Shown here: in pieces, positions 1 through 10,200 of the stretch | How positions within the stretch are numbered: the first letter of the stretch is position 1 | Layout of the letters: the number at the start of each line of letters is the position of its first letter | Assembly (NCBI GenBank): GCA_024398515.1 | Contig: JAKSIZ010000030.1 | Coordinates: 1 to 33,058, forward strand | From: Bacteroidaceae bacterium | GTDB taxonomy: Bacteria; Bacteroidota; Bacteroidia; Bacteroidales; Bacteroidaceae | DNA: 33,058 bases | Direction: 5' to 3' | Program-made: the position numbers and the translations under genes | The notes under the pieces: generated by a model | What the model was told of the DNA's origin: nothing | What the model saw: the letters and a program-made list of their open reading frames with translations, nothing else | The model's database searches: none

Positions 1-962
1 ACTTCATGGACGTAACGTCATACGGAGACGTGAAGTATCCATACGGAGCATATCAGGAAATGCTGTTCCAATACAAAGAACCGGAAGGCATTCGCCTTTG
101 CGACATATATTGTCCGCCATCATGCGGCGGCGACCGTCTCGGCGGTTTCATCTACTGGGACCTTTGCGAGGCGTTCCCAATGGCAGACGGCAAGGCAATC
201 GACGACCCTTCAGGCAAATACTATAGCAAGTACAACCCTGTATTTCCAAAGGTTAACCGCGATCCACGCTTTGGCAACGTCGTAACCGTCAACGCAATGC
301 AGCAGATGTCGGCAGGCGATAAAACCCACTGGGTGTTCACTTGCCTTGGCGACGGAGCAACAGAGGACGCTATTTATAGCGGAACACCAACAGGAGTGTA
401 TATAAAGAAATTCATCAACCGTAACTGTGCAGGCAATTACTTCGTAGCACCACCAATGTCGCGCGGACTTATTCGCTTTGCAGAGATATTGCTCAACTAT
501 GCTGAGGCAGTAAATGAATACTATGGTCCTAACCATGAGGATTATGTATCTGCAGCAGAGACTATAAGTCCTTACACGGCATTGAAGAAGATTCGCAGCC
601 GTGCAGGTATAGAGGCGGGTGAAGACGGAATGTTTGGATTGAAGGCAAATATGACCCAAGATGAGATGCGTGAAGCAATTCGCCTTGAACGCAGACTTGA
701 ACTATGCCTCGAAGGTTTCCGCTTCTTCGACGTACGCCGATGGATGATAGCAGAGGAGACTGATAACAAGATGATGCACGGATTAGAGCTGACGCACACA
801 GGCAAGGACATGACAACGGGCTACACTTGGCGCATTGTCGATGTGCGAAAGCATGTATTCCGCAAGTCAATGTATTTTTGGCCGATACCATATAATGAAA
901 CTATGCGTATGCCAGAATTGCAACAGAACCCATATTATGAAATGACAAACGGGTCGCTGTGA
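1..962 (+). CDS. SusD/RagB-family outer-membrane nutrient-binding lipoprotein, C-terminal part only
   Basis: The reading frame is open from the window edge to TGA at 960-962, so the N-terminus with signal peptide and lipid-anchor cysteine lies upstream. About 319 residues are visible. They carry the typical SusD C-terminal signatures: LIRFAEILLNYAEAVNE, then a KIRSRAGIEAG stretch, then ERRLELCLEGFRFFDVRRW, and an aromatic end (YFWPIPYNE...QQNPYYE). SusD proteins are surface lipoproteins that bind glycans or peptides and form a lid on a SusC TonB-dependent transporter. Its own SusC probably lies upstream of the window. The lipoprotein gene that follows starts 20 bp after the stop, which suggests one transcript. 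The substrate cannot be inferred. Confidence 0.93.
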   Translation, partial: FMDVTSYGDVKYPYGAYQEMLFQYKEPEGIRLCDIYCPPSCGGDRLGGFIYWDLCEAFPMADGKAIDDPSGKYYSKYNPVFPKVNRDPRFGNVVTVNAMQQMSAGDKTHWVFTCLGDGATEDAIYSGTPTGVYIKKFINRNCAGNYFVAPPMSRGLIRFAEILLNYAEAVNEYYGPNHEDYVSAAETISPYTALKKIRSRAGIEAGEDGMFGLKANMTQDEMREAIRLERRLELCLEGFRFFDVRRWMIAEETDNKMMHGLELTHTGKDMTTGYTWRIVDVRKHVFRKSMYFWPIPYNETMRMPELQQNPYYEMTNGSL

Positions 963-982
963 CCCTTCAAATAAGAATTGCT

Positions 983-1423
983 ATGAAGATACAAATTAAA
1001 TATACATTAATACTGTTGATGATATTCACGGTGATGTCGTGCAGGACAAATGATGTCTATGACATAGAGGAATCAGTGAAGGATATCAGCGGTGTGTGGA
1101 AACTGCAATCGGTTTCCCGCAATGGTATTGACATTACAGAGTCAATGGATTTCAGCCAGTTTGCCCTCAACCTGAATAGCGATGGCACATACACTATGGA
1201 CAATTATTTGCCTTTCGTGGTAAAAGAAAATGGCATCTGGAGCACCGATAATCCTACAATGCCTTTCCTTATATCGTTCAAGGAAACGTCGAAGAGCGAA
1301 CCTGTTAATGTTGAGTTGAACTATCCTACAGTCAATGGTTCACGTTCTCTTACCATCAAGCTATCGCCAGGATGTTATAGCAATACATATACGTACCAAC
1401 TGAAACGTATAACCGATAAATAA
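983..1423 (+). CDS. Small lipoprotein, DUF5004-like (lipocalin-type) domain
   Basis: This encodes 146 residues from the ATG at 983. A GTG eight codons earlier (959) would overlap the SusD stop and place residues ahead of the signal peptide, so I prefer the ATG. The N-terminus MKIQIKYTLILLMIFTVMSC is a lipoprotein signal peptide with the lipidated cysteine at residue 20. The mature part begins with a DISGVWKLQSVSRNGIDIT segment, a glycine-tryptophan pattern typical of small lipocalin-like beta-barrels, followed by short strands (FALNLNSDGTYTMDNYLPF, GIWSTDN). I recognise this as resembling DUF5004, often found beside Sus genes. No catalytic residues are evident. A ligand-binding or accessory role in the Sus complex is inference from context. 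Confidence 0.72.
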   Translation: MKIQIKYTLILLMIFTVMSCRTNDVYDIEESVKDISGVWKLQSVSRNGIDITESMDFSQFALNLNSDGTYTMDNYLPFVVKENGIWSTDNPTMPFLISFKETSKSEPVNVELNYPTVNGSRSLTIKLSPGCYSNTYTYQLKRITDK

Positions 1424-1439
1424 TAGGAGTACAACAACA

Positions 1440-2510
1440 ATGAAATTATCAAAAATACTAAGAATAAAAGGCACGTATATTGCAATTGTTGCAGCTATGA
1501 CAATGGTAACAATTGCCAGTTGTGTCTATATCAACTCCTTTGACGTACGCCAATACAGCGAGGAGCATCCCGATGGCGTGTTGTATGCATACGCCGGAAC
1601 TGAAGCCACTTTTGTAATCGATGGACACATCGAATGTCATGAAGAGCATAGCGGAGTACAGTTTATAGCTGCGTTTCTCGTTCCGAAGTGCTGGAATGTG
1701 GCAGTCAATGGCAAGGTCACCTATAAGTGCACCTTGGCTGAAGACCATGACCAACTATACTCGATGTCGATTATCCCTGCATCATCATTGCCAAAGAATG
1801 GCGATGGACGTACGTGGGTAGAATGTCTCACACAGGAATACGGAGTAGGAACAAACGTGCTTGACGATATGGAATGGGTGGTTTACCAGACCGATGACAA
1901 GTATAATATCATCAACAATCAGGCACCAAACTATACGATTTACCTTAAGACAACAGTCGGCGACAAAAACCTCAAATGCCATTTGGGCGCATTCGTGAAC
2001 CATACCGACGATGGTTTCAGTGGAGGAACAGACCATAAGAAGTGCGTATTCTCCACCGATTGTTTCGAGGTTAAAGGCGGCAGTGGCATGACACTCGACT
2101 TTTGCCAGAACCACTATAATAAGGTATCGCCTATGTCAGCCTTGCAGGATGACTACATCACATTCTATTTTAATGGAGATGCAGCCGACAACGCTCTCAA
2201 GGATGCCGAAAACGTATATATCCAAGGCGCAGCCTATACCGCTGAAGGAAACAAATACCTTCTCACCGAGAAGAGCCCACGCACACTTATGAAACGTGCA
2301 AGTGAATACGACGGTACATACAGCATCACAATATGGTCAATGAAACTGTTCAATGTTCCACTCAATGAGCATATTGAGCGTATCGAATACATGTTCAGCA
2401 ATGCAGACGGTTCTGTAACCATTACACAGACCGATGATGACTTTGCTATGCAAGGCATCCCGATGCCAGAAGCAAAACAACCATTCACGTTCGTGTTTGA
2501 ATGCCAATAA
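1440..2510 (+). CDS. Surface lipoprotein, DUF4961-like
   Basis: This encodes 356 residues. The N-terminus has a positive patch, a hydrophobic stretch and the lipobox TIASC with cysteine 28, so a lipoprotein is expected. The mature region looks like all-beta modules: an early cysteine-containing Ig-like segment around residues 45-115 (HIECHEEHSGVQFIAAFLVP), then a long segment with paired cysteines and a C-terminal extension ending in PFTFVFECQ. It resembles DUF4961, a Bacteroidetes family of unknown function that occurs next to DUF5004 proteins and SusC/SusD pairs. It starts 16 bp after the preceding gene and 35 bp before the SusC gene, so it belongs to the same operon. A glycan- or protein-binding accessory role is likely but unproven, and the family assignment is from memory of its appearance. 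Confidence 0.7.
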   Translation: MKLSKILRIKGTYIAIVAAMTMVTIASCVYINSFDVRQYSEEHPDGVLYAYAGTEATFVIDGHIECHEEHSGVQFIAAFLVPKCWNVAVNGKVTYKCTLAEDHDQLYSMSIIPASSLPKNGDGRTWVECLTQEYGVGTNVLDDMEWVVYQTDDKYNIINNQAPNYTIYLKTTVGDKNLKCHLGAFVNHTDDGFSGGTDHKKCVFSTDCFEVKGGSGMTLDFCQNHYNKVSPMSALQDDYITFYFNGDAADNALKDAENVYIQGAAYTAEGNKYLLTEKSPRTLMKRASEYDGTYSITIWSMKLFNVPLNEHIERIEYMFSNADGSVTITQTDDDFAMQGIPMPEAKQPFTFVFECQ

Positions 2511-2545
2511 ACAGAGCAAGAACCTACTAAAAGAATTGACAGATT

Positions 2546-5392
2546 ATGAATACAAATAAATTTTCAAAGCTTATAGCAGCCCTCCTGATTGCCCATGCCT
2601 CTCACGCTTTGGCGCAGAACGACACTATTATCGGGCCTTACGGAGAGAAGACTGCTATAAATGCAAGTCTTGGAGCTGTTAGCACAGTGAAGGGTACCGA
2701 CTTGGAGAAATATCTTTCCACAGACATCCTCACAGGATTGCAGGGACGTATGGCGGGGTTTAACGTGTCGCAATATCGCGGTTTCTTCCTCCCACATACA
2801 AACAACAACGTACAGTCTGCACTCATAGGTTCAATACCTACAGAGTTTGGACATGGTTCTTACAGTGACAATACGCGTTTCAACCTCAAGGCACGTGGCA
2901 ATGCGCCAGTAGTAATCGTTGACGGTATAGAACGTGACATTTTCGATATCGACCCAGAAGCCATTGAGTCTGTGTCGTTGCAGCAGGATGCCCTTTCGTC
3001 ACAATTCTTGGGAATGAGAAGTTCACGAGGTGCTCTGATCATCACCACCAAGAACCCTACAAAAGGCAAGATGCGTCTCTCTCTGACAGGTAAGCTCGGC
3101 GTACACAGCAGCGTGCGCAGCATTAAGCCATTGTCGTCGGCACAATACGCATATTTGCTCAATGAGGCAATGCAGAACGGTGGCAAGTCGGCTATCTATA
3201 ATTACAATGACTTTCAGGCTTATCTCAACGGAAACAGTCCTTACACCCATCCGGACATCAACTGGGAAGATGCCCTGATGAGGGATAATGCGATAACGCA
3301 GTCGTATAACCTCAACGTGTCGGGCGGCAGCAACGTGGCGCAGTACTTTGTCTCCATCGGCTATATGAACGAGGAAGGACTGTTTCGTCAGAGTTCTGCC
3401 AACAACTACAACACAAACCTCACGTACAACAGATACAGCATTTCCTCGAAGGTAAACATCAACGTGCTTGAAGGACTGACGGCATCGCTCACGGCGTATG
3501 GTCGCGTAATAGAAGGAAACCAGCCTGGCGGCTCGGGAACTGGCTACAGCGATTTGCTCGATGCTATATTCACCACGCCGAACAATGCTTACCCTATAAG
3601 GAACGAAAATGGATCGTTTGGCGGCAACTATGCCTTCCAGAACAACCTTTACTCGCAGACTATGGAGAGTGGATACATATCAGACAATACCCGCGACATT
3701 ATGGCATCAGCCAAGTTGCGCTATGAGTTCGCGGGCAGCCTGAAAGGACTTGCTATGCAGTTCATAGGCAGTGTAGCCAATCAGACAAGAACGACGATTA
3801 CCCGAGTGAAACGTAATCCTGTGTATGAGTTGAACTACGACGACAATGGCAAGCCATTCTATAATATGTATGGTTCGCCACAGTCGCAGAGCAATGACTT
3901 TACGGCAGTTACCAATTACCAGAACCTATACGGTCAGTTGTCGATAGAGTATGGCAAGCAGATAGGCTTGCACAGTTTCATGGGTAAAGTAGTGGGCGAC
4001 ACTCATGAAGAGATTGACGATTATGACCTGCCTATTGTTCCGTCTAATATAAAGGAAAGCATAGTCTATAACTATGATAAGAAGTATTATGTAGAAGGAG
4101 TGTTGACACAAAGCTATTTCAACCGTTATGCTAAGGGCAACCGTTGGGGCAATTTCTATGCCGTTGGTTTAGGATGGGACATCAGCCGCGAACAGTTCCT
4201 ATCATCCACCTCATGGCTTAACCAACTGAAGGTTCGAGGCGTGTATGGACTTACGGGCAACGGCATTGACAATGCAGGATATTTCATATACCGTCAGGCA
4301 TTCGAGAACAACATGGTGTCGCTCTATCCTCTTGGCACAGATTTTACTAATGGCTATTGGACTTATGAAACTACACCACTTGCCAATCCATATATCACAT
4401 ACGAGAAAGCCCATAAACTAAACGTGGGTGTAGATATGTCGGCATTCGGCAACCGACTGCAGGCAACGGTGAATTACTATAACGACAAGTATTTCGACCT
4501 GCTGCAGGAAAGGGGTAAGAGCATAGAGATGATAGGAATAGAATATCCAACGGAGAACATTGGGAAATCGCGTCGTACAGGCGCTGACATATCGCTCACT
4601 TGGCAGGACAAAAAAGGAGGGTTCGGCTACTTCGTAACAGGCAACTGGAGCATAGCCAAGACAAAACTACTCTTTATGGATGAGCAGAGGACACCTTATA
4701 ACTATCTGCGTCAGACTGGACGACCAGAAGGCGTAATCTTTGGTCTGCAGGCAATAGGCTTCCTCTCGGCCGACGACATTGCTGCTGGCTATCCTAAGAT
4801 GGATGGATACGATGTGCAGCCTGGCGACGTCAAGTATGCCGACTTGAACAACGACGGAGTAATAAATGAATGGGACCGCACCGTAATAGGAGGCGACAAA
4901 CCAGAACATATATTCGGTTTTGAATATGGCATAGAGTACAAGGGGATTGAATTCAGTATGTTGTGGCAAGGAGTGACAGGACGTGACCTCTATGTAAACA
5001 ACCGCACACTGGTAGAAGGATTTCAACCAATAGGCAACTCGTACGGACAGGCATATCAGAACCTCCTTGCACGATGGACACCCGAAACTGCTGAAACGGC
5101 AACATATCCTCGCCTCACAGTGGGTGGCAATACATATAACTATGGAGGTTTCTACAACTCGTCGCTTTGGGTTGAAGACGGCAGTTTCGTGCGTCTCAAG
5201 AATCTATATCTCGCATATACTTTGCCTTCGGATTTCTGCAAGAGTAAGTTAGGAGGCATACATCCTAAAATCTTTATTGAGGCACAAAACCTGCTGACAT
5301 TTGCCAAGACGAGCATTGTAGATCCAGAGGTCACATTTACCTCGTCGCCACTCCAGCGCACCATAGCATTTGGCATTAACATTAAGTACTAA
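2546..5392 (+). CDS. SusC/RagA-family TonB-dependent outer-membrane transporter, short form
   Basis: This encodes 948 residues with a cleavable signal peptide ending near HALAQ. Unlike most SusC proteins it has no N-terminal carboxypeptidase-regulatory-like beta-domain: the mature protein goes almost directly into the plug (residues about 30-175). The plug has GLQGRMAGFNVSQYRG, a VVIVDGIERDIFDIDPEAIESVS segment split by short turns, and SRGALIITTK. A roughly 770-residue 22-strand barrel follows. It contains the common SusC marker YADLNNDGVINEWDRTVIG and ends in an aromatic residue (AFGINIKY), as expected for BAM-assembled barrels. It imports a substrate handed over by a SusD partner, powered by TonB-ExbBD. 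The SusD that follows starts 16 bp downstream and is the obvious partner. Confidence 0.95.
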   Translation: MNTNKFSKLIAALLIAHASHALAQNDTIIGPYGEKTAINASLGAVSTVKGTDLEKYLSTDILTGLQGRMAGFNVSQYRGFFLPHTNNNVQSALIGSIPTEFGHGSYSDNTRFNLKARGNAPVVIVDGIERDIFDIDPEAIESVSLQQDALSSQFLGMRSSRGALIITTKNPTKGKMRLSLTGKLGVHSSVRSIKPLSSAQYAYLLNEAMQNGGKSAIYNYNDFQAYLNGNSPYTHPDINWEDALMRDNAITQSYNLNVSGGSNVAQYFVSIGYMNEEGLFRQSSANNYNTNLTYNRYSISSKVNINVLEGLTASLTAYGRVIEGNQPGGSGTGYSDLLDAIFTTPNNAYPIRNENGSFGGNYAFQNNLYSQTMESGYISDNTRDIMASAKLRYEFAGSLKGLAMQFIGSVANQTRTTITRVKRNPVYELNYDDNGKPFYNMYGSPQSQSNDFTAVTNYQNLYGQLSIEYGKQIGLHSFMGKVVGDTHEEIDDYDLPIVPSNIKESIVYNYDKKYYVEGVLTQSYFNRYAKGNRWGNFYAVGLGWDISREQFLSSTSWLNQLKVRGVYGLTGNGIDNAGYFIYRQAFENNMVSLYPLGTDFTNGYWTYETTPLANPYITYEKAHKLNVGVDMSAFGNRLQATVNYYNDKYFDLLQERGKSIEMIGIEYPTENIGKSRRTGADISLTWQDKKGGFGYFVTGNWSIAKTKLLFMDEQRTPYNYLRQTGRPEGVIFGLQAIGFLSADDIAAGYPKMDGYDVQPGDVKYADLNNDGVINEWDRTVIGGDKPEHIFGFEYGIEYKGIEFSMLWQGVTGRDLYVNNRTLVEGFQPIGNSYGQAYQNLLARWTPETAETATYPRLTVGGNTYNYGGFYNSSLWVEDGSFVRLKNLYLAYTLPSDFCKSKLGGIHPKIFIEAQNLLTFAKTSIVDPEVTFTSSPLQRTIAFGINIKY

Positions 5393-5408
5393 ACAAAAGG
5401 ATAAAACA

Positions 5409-7190
5409 ATGAATAAAAGAATATTATCAGGCGTATTACTGACTATTACATTGTCAATAATATCATGTACTGACAGTTATGAGGAACTGCCTGTGGATCA
5501 ATTTACCCAGGAGTACGTGTTTTCTACAACCGATTCCATCGGTGAACAGGCTTCATATTTCCTGAACGCTATCTATGGTGCACTGCCAAACGGGTATAAC
5601 CGTGTTGACAAGGATTTCCTTGATGCTGCAACCGACGATGCCATCTCGCTCTATTTTGACAGCGAACCAGGTGTGGCTCGTCTGCAGATGGGACGCTATA
5701 CGGCAAGCAATCTTGTGGCAGACGATATGACATGGGGAACATGGTATAAAGCCATCAGGAAGTGTAACTATTTTATCAATAACATTGATGTGGTGCCATA
5801 TCGTGAGACTTACACCAATGCCCTCGGTGAGGTGAAACCTATAAACTATACAAAGAAGGCAGAGGCACGATTTCTTCGCGCATTCTTCTATTTCCAACTG
5901 CTTGAGCGTTATGGAGGCATACCTTTGCTCGGCGATAAGGTTTATGATTTGAATGACGACATGGAACTGCCTCGCAATACGTTTGCGGAGAGCGTTGACT
6001 ATATCGTCAGTGAACTTGACTCGATAAAGAACGACTTGCGCGAGACATCTACTTCTGACCCTAATTATGTGCATGCGGCAACCACTGTAGCATGTGAGGC
6101 ACTGAAGATAAGGGTGCTGCTTTATGCCGCTTCACCACTGTTCAATGGTCAGACGTTAGAGAAAGGCAACCCATACGTAGGCTATGTGGATTATGATCCG
6201 AATCGCTGGAAACTCGCCGCTGATGCTGCACGCGAGTTCATTGAGAAACGTGGCAAGACTGGCACATCAACCTCACCGAACGTGAAGTTCTTCCAACTCA
6301 AGTCTTCGTTTACAAGCACTTTCCTAAATCATCAAGGTTCAAGTAACTATGAGACGATATTCTTCCGCAATAACGGAAAGGAAAGCAAGAGCATGGAAAC
6401 AAATAACGGCCCTCTCGGCTTTACGGGTTCAAAACTTGGTAATGGGCGTACAAACCCTACACAAAACCTTGTTGACGCATTCCCTATGAAGGATGGAAAG
6501 AAAATAGGAGAGAGCACGAAGTACAAGTATGACCCACAAAAGCCGTACGAGAACCGTGACCCACGACTCGATTTCACAATCCTTCATAATGGTTCGCAAT
6601 GGCTCAACAGCATTCTCGATACACGTATTGGCGGAGCAAATAACCCAGCAAGCACAGGCCGCTATTCCATGACAAGCTACTACACATGTAAGTTCATGGG
6701 GGAGAATAAGACAACGACGGAATATGGCAACCATAAGGACCTATGGGTATATTTTAGGTATGCCGAGGTGTTACTCAACTTTGCAGAAGCTGAAAATGAG
6801 GTTAACGGACCTACTGACGATGTGATAAACGCCATCATCCACATACGCAAACGTGCCGGAATTGAAGCTGGTTCGGACAAGAAGTACGGAATAGATGTCA
6901 ACATGACAAAGGATGAGATGCGCGAATTGATACATAACGAACGACGCATTGAGATGGCATTTGAAGAGCAGCGCTATTATGACATTCGCCGATGGCGCGA
7001 AGCTGAAAAGATATTTGCGGAGCCTCTGAAAGGCATGAACATCATAAAGGGCTCTAACACAACAGTATATTCGGTTGTCGATGTGCTTAAGGTTAACTGG
7101 ACTAATAAGATGTATCTGTACCCGATACCATATACTGAAGTTAATAAAAACGACCAGATGGTTCAAAACCCTTATTGGGAGGTAAGGTAA
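5409..7190 (+). CDS. SusD/RagB-family nutrient-binding lipoprotein
   Basis: This encodes 593 residues from ATG 5409. The frame extends 13 codons further up into the SusC end, but the start at 5409 gives a clean lipoprotein signal (MNKRILSGVLLTITLSIISC, cysteine 20). The N-terminal SusD-like region contains KKAEARFLRAFFYFQLLERYGGIPL, the conserved TPR-like helical segment, followed by the variable ligand-binding part. The C-terminal RagB region has YFRYAEVLLNFAEAENEV and NERRIEMAFEEQRYYDIRRW. It should form the lid of the SusC encoded immediately upstream. The stop at 7188-7190 touches a hexanucleotide repeat that fills the gap to the next SusC gene. The substrate is unknown. Confidence 0.95.
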   Translation: MNKRILSGVLLTITLSIISCTDSYEELPVDQFTQEYVFSTTDSIGEQASYFLNAIYGALPNGYNRVDKDFLDAATDDAISLYFDSEPGVARLQMGRYTASNLVADDMTWGTWYKAIRKCNYFINNIDVVPYRETYTNALGEVKPINYTKKAEARFLRAFFYFQLLERYGGIPLLGDKVYDLNDDMELPRNTFAESVDYIVSELDSIKNDLRETSTSDPNYVHAATTVACEALKIRVLLYAASPLFNGQTLEKGNPYVGYVDYDPNRWKLAADAAREFIEKRGKTGTSTSPNVKFFQLKSSFTSTFLNHQGSSNYETIFFRNNGKESKSMETNNGPLGFTGSKLGNGRTNPTQNLVDAFPMKDGKKIGESTKYKYDPQKPYENRDPRLDFTILHNGSQWLNSILDTRIGGANNPASTGRYSMTSYYTCKFMGENKTTTEYGNHKDLWVYFRYAEVLLNFAEAENEVNGPTDDVINAIIHIRKRAGIEAGSDKKYGIDVNMTKDEMRELIHNERRIEMAFEEQRYYDIRRWREAEKIFAEPLKGMNIIKGSNTTVYSVVDVLKVNWTNKMYLYPIPYTEVNKNDQMVQNPYWEVR

Positions 7191-7225
7191 CGAAAACGAT
7201 AACGATGACGATAACGAAAACGAAA
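7190..7225 (+). repeat. Hexanucleotide tandem repeat in the SusD-SusC gap
   Basis: The triplet ACG recurs every 6 bp at 7190, 7196, 7202, 7208, 7214 and 7220, with purine/T-rich triplets between (AAA, ATA, ATG, ATA, AAA). This period-6 tract takes up most of the 47 bp between the susD stop and the susC start at 7238. Copy-number change would alter the spacing between the two genes without touching either reading frame, because the period is a multiple of three. Confidence 0.8.
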
Positions 7226-7237
7226 CCTGAAATGGTT

Positions 7238-10200
7238 ATGAAAAGATTATTTGCGATATTAACAATATGTATCTGCGTTGCTCTTGGCACATACGCGCAG
7301 AATGTGATTACTGGCGTTGTTATCTCGGCTGATGACAACGAGCCTATGATAGGAGTGACTGTAAAGGTTAAAAACACTTCCACAGCCACTGTAACTGATA
7401 TTAACGGACATTTCTCTATCAATACGACAAAGGGTAAGACGCTCTTGTTCTCGTATATTGGATATAATAACAAGGAAGTAACAGCTACTGGTGAGAATCT
7501 GAGGATTGTCATGAACCCTGAATCAAATGCCATTAATGAAGTGGTAGTTGTAGGATATGGTCAAGCGAAACGCATCACGATGACTGGTGCCGTAAGTGCT
7601 ATCAATGGTACTGAGGTGCAGAAGGTTCCTGTGAGCAATGTGCAGAACGCTTTGGTTGGCAAGTTGCCTGGCTTTTTCTCGCAGCAGCGTTCGGGACAGC
7701 CAGGTAAGGACGCATCCGACTTCTTTATCCGCGGCGTATCGTCGCTTAACTCGGCAGGAAACCAACCTCTCATCATCGTTGATGATGTGGAATACAGCTA
7801 CGAACAGTTAGCGCAAATTAACGTTAATGAAATAGAGTCCATCTCAATCCTTAAGGATGCATCCACAACAGCCATTTATGGTATCAAAGGTGCCAATGGC
7901 GTTCTCGTCGTAAAGACAAGACGCGGCGAGAATGGACGCCCTCGCATTAACGTACGAGTAGAAAGCGGCTTGCAGATGCCTGTTCGCACTCCTAAATTCC
8001 TTGGTTCATACGAGACTGCCCAATTGGTTCGACAAGCATACGAGAACGACGGACTTGTAAACTATGATGCCAATGGCGTGGCAACTGGATATCCAGAGAA
8101 AGTGTCTGATGTCGCTCTTGAGCATTATCGTCTCGGAGATGACCCGTATGCATATCCAGACGTTAACTGGTATGACGAGATATTTAAGAAAACAGCGCAG
8201 CAGAGCAATGCGAACGTTGATATTTCTGGAGGTACCGAGCGGTTGAAATACTTCGTGTCTGTAGGCTACTTTACGCAGAACGGACTTGTGCGCGACTTTG
8301 GCGTAAAGAACGACGATGTAAACTCAAACTATTTCTATCGCAGGTTTAATTACCGTTCGAACCTCGACTTCCAAGTGACAAAGAACCTCTCCATGAGACT
8401 CGACATCACATCACGTTTCATGAACATCAACGAACCCTATGGATTGAATGCTACTGGCACAATCTATTCATGGGATGAAATGCACCCATATTCTGCACCT
8501 GTAGTCAATCCAAACGGAACGGATGCCTACCTCTATGACACCAACCTGAAACGACCTACGCTGAATGCACGTTTGGCAAACTCTGGTTACAAGCGTACAA
8601 GGCGAGTTGACAACAACTTGCTCTATAATGTTAACTGGGATATGAACTCCATCACTGAAGGTCTTTCGAGCAATGTGCGTATAGCCTATTCCACGATCGA
8701 TGAGAATTATCGTTCTGTTTGGAGGGGTAGTTTCCCTACGTATCATGCCACTCAAGCTGGCACAGACGAAAACGGAAATCCTATTTATGCCTATAACATC
8801 AATCCTGACAACGTGTTCACGAAAGGAACATACGCTGTTACCGCAGGCACTAACACCGCCAGAAAAGACCTTAACTTGCAGGCAGCCCTACAGTATGCAC
8901 GTGTGTTTGATGATGTACATGATGTCAGCGCAATGTTCCTTTACAACAGGGAGTCAACAACTTTGGAGAGTTCCGGACAAAAGATTCCTGAGAAATTTTC
9001 TGGATTGACTCTCAAACTTAGTTACAAGTATGCCAACCGCTATCTTGCAGATATAAACATGGCATATAATGGTTCTGACCGCTTTGCAGCAGGACATCGC
9101 TATGGTCTCTTCCCAGCAATAGGTCTTGGATGGGTTATCAGCGAAGAACCGTGGTTTAAGAGAACTTTTGGCGAAAAGGTTGATATGCTGAAACTCCGTA
9201 CGTCGTACGGCTTGGTAGGATCTGACGTTGCTATGGGCGACCGCTATCTCTACAATCAAGTCTATGAGGTAGGCAGCAGCTACTACTTTGGCGACCGTGC
9301 TGTTGAGCATATTGGTTACAAAGAAGGTGCGTTGGGCAACGACAACGTGACGTGGGAGAAGGCAAAGAAGTTCGATATAGGTCTTGACTTCTACTTGCTC
9401 AACCGCATAACTTTCAGCATTGACTATTTCTACGACAAACGCTATGACCAGCTTGTATATCGCTCTGACATTCCTCTCATCCTAGGCATTGGAACGTCGC
9501 CTATCAATGTGGCACGTACACGCAACCAGGGTTTCGATGGACAGTTGGGCTACCATGACAAGTGGGGTGACTGGCAGTTTAACACAAATTTCGTCTTCTC
9601 ATACGCTAAAAACAAGATAGAGTATCAAGCCGAGGCACAACAGCTTTATCCGTGGCTCGCATCTACAGGCAAGTCAATAGGTCAGCAATTCGGCTATCAT
9701 ACGATAGGGTATTATACTCCAGAGGACATTGCATTGATTAATGCTGGTGACGCAAATGCACCAGCCGTGCCGAACACTGACATCGCCGTGCAGGCAGGCG
9801 ACCTGAAGTATGCCGACCTCAATGGCGACGGCACCATCGACGACTACGACAAATCGGCCATCGGTAAGCCAAACCTTCCTAATACCACTTTAGGACTTAC
9901 GCTTGGTGGCAGTTGGAAAGGTCTTTCATTGAGCGTTTTGTTCCAGGGATCATTCAATTATAGTTTCTCCGTCGTTGGTACAGGTATAGAGTCGTTCAAG
10001 TCGCAGTTCCAGCCACTGCACCAGCAGGCATGGACGCTTGACCGCTATAACTCTGGCGCAATGATTAATTTCCCACGTCTCACTACCAACCCTTCAACGG
10101 TCAATAGTGCCGAAGCATACATGTCTGACTTCTGGCTTATTGATGCGTGGTACGTACGTTTGAAGACCATCGATCTCAGCTATACGTTCCCTCGCAAAGC

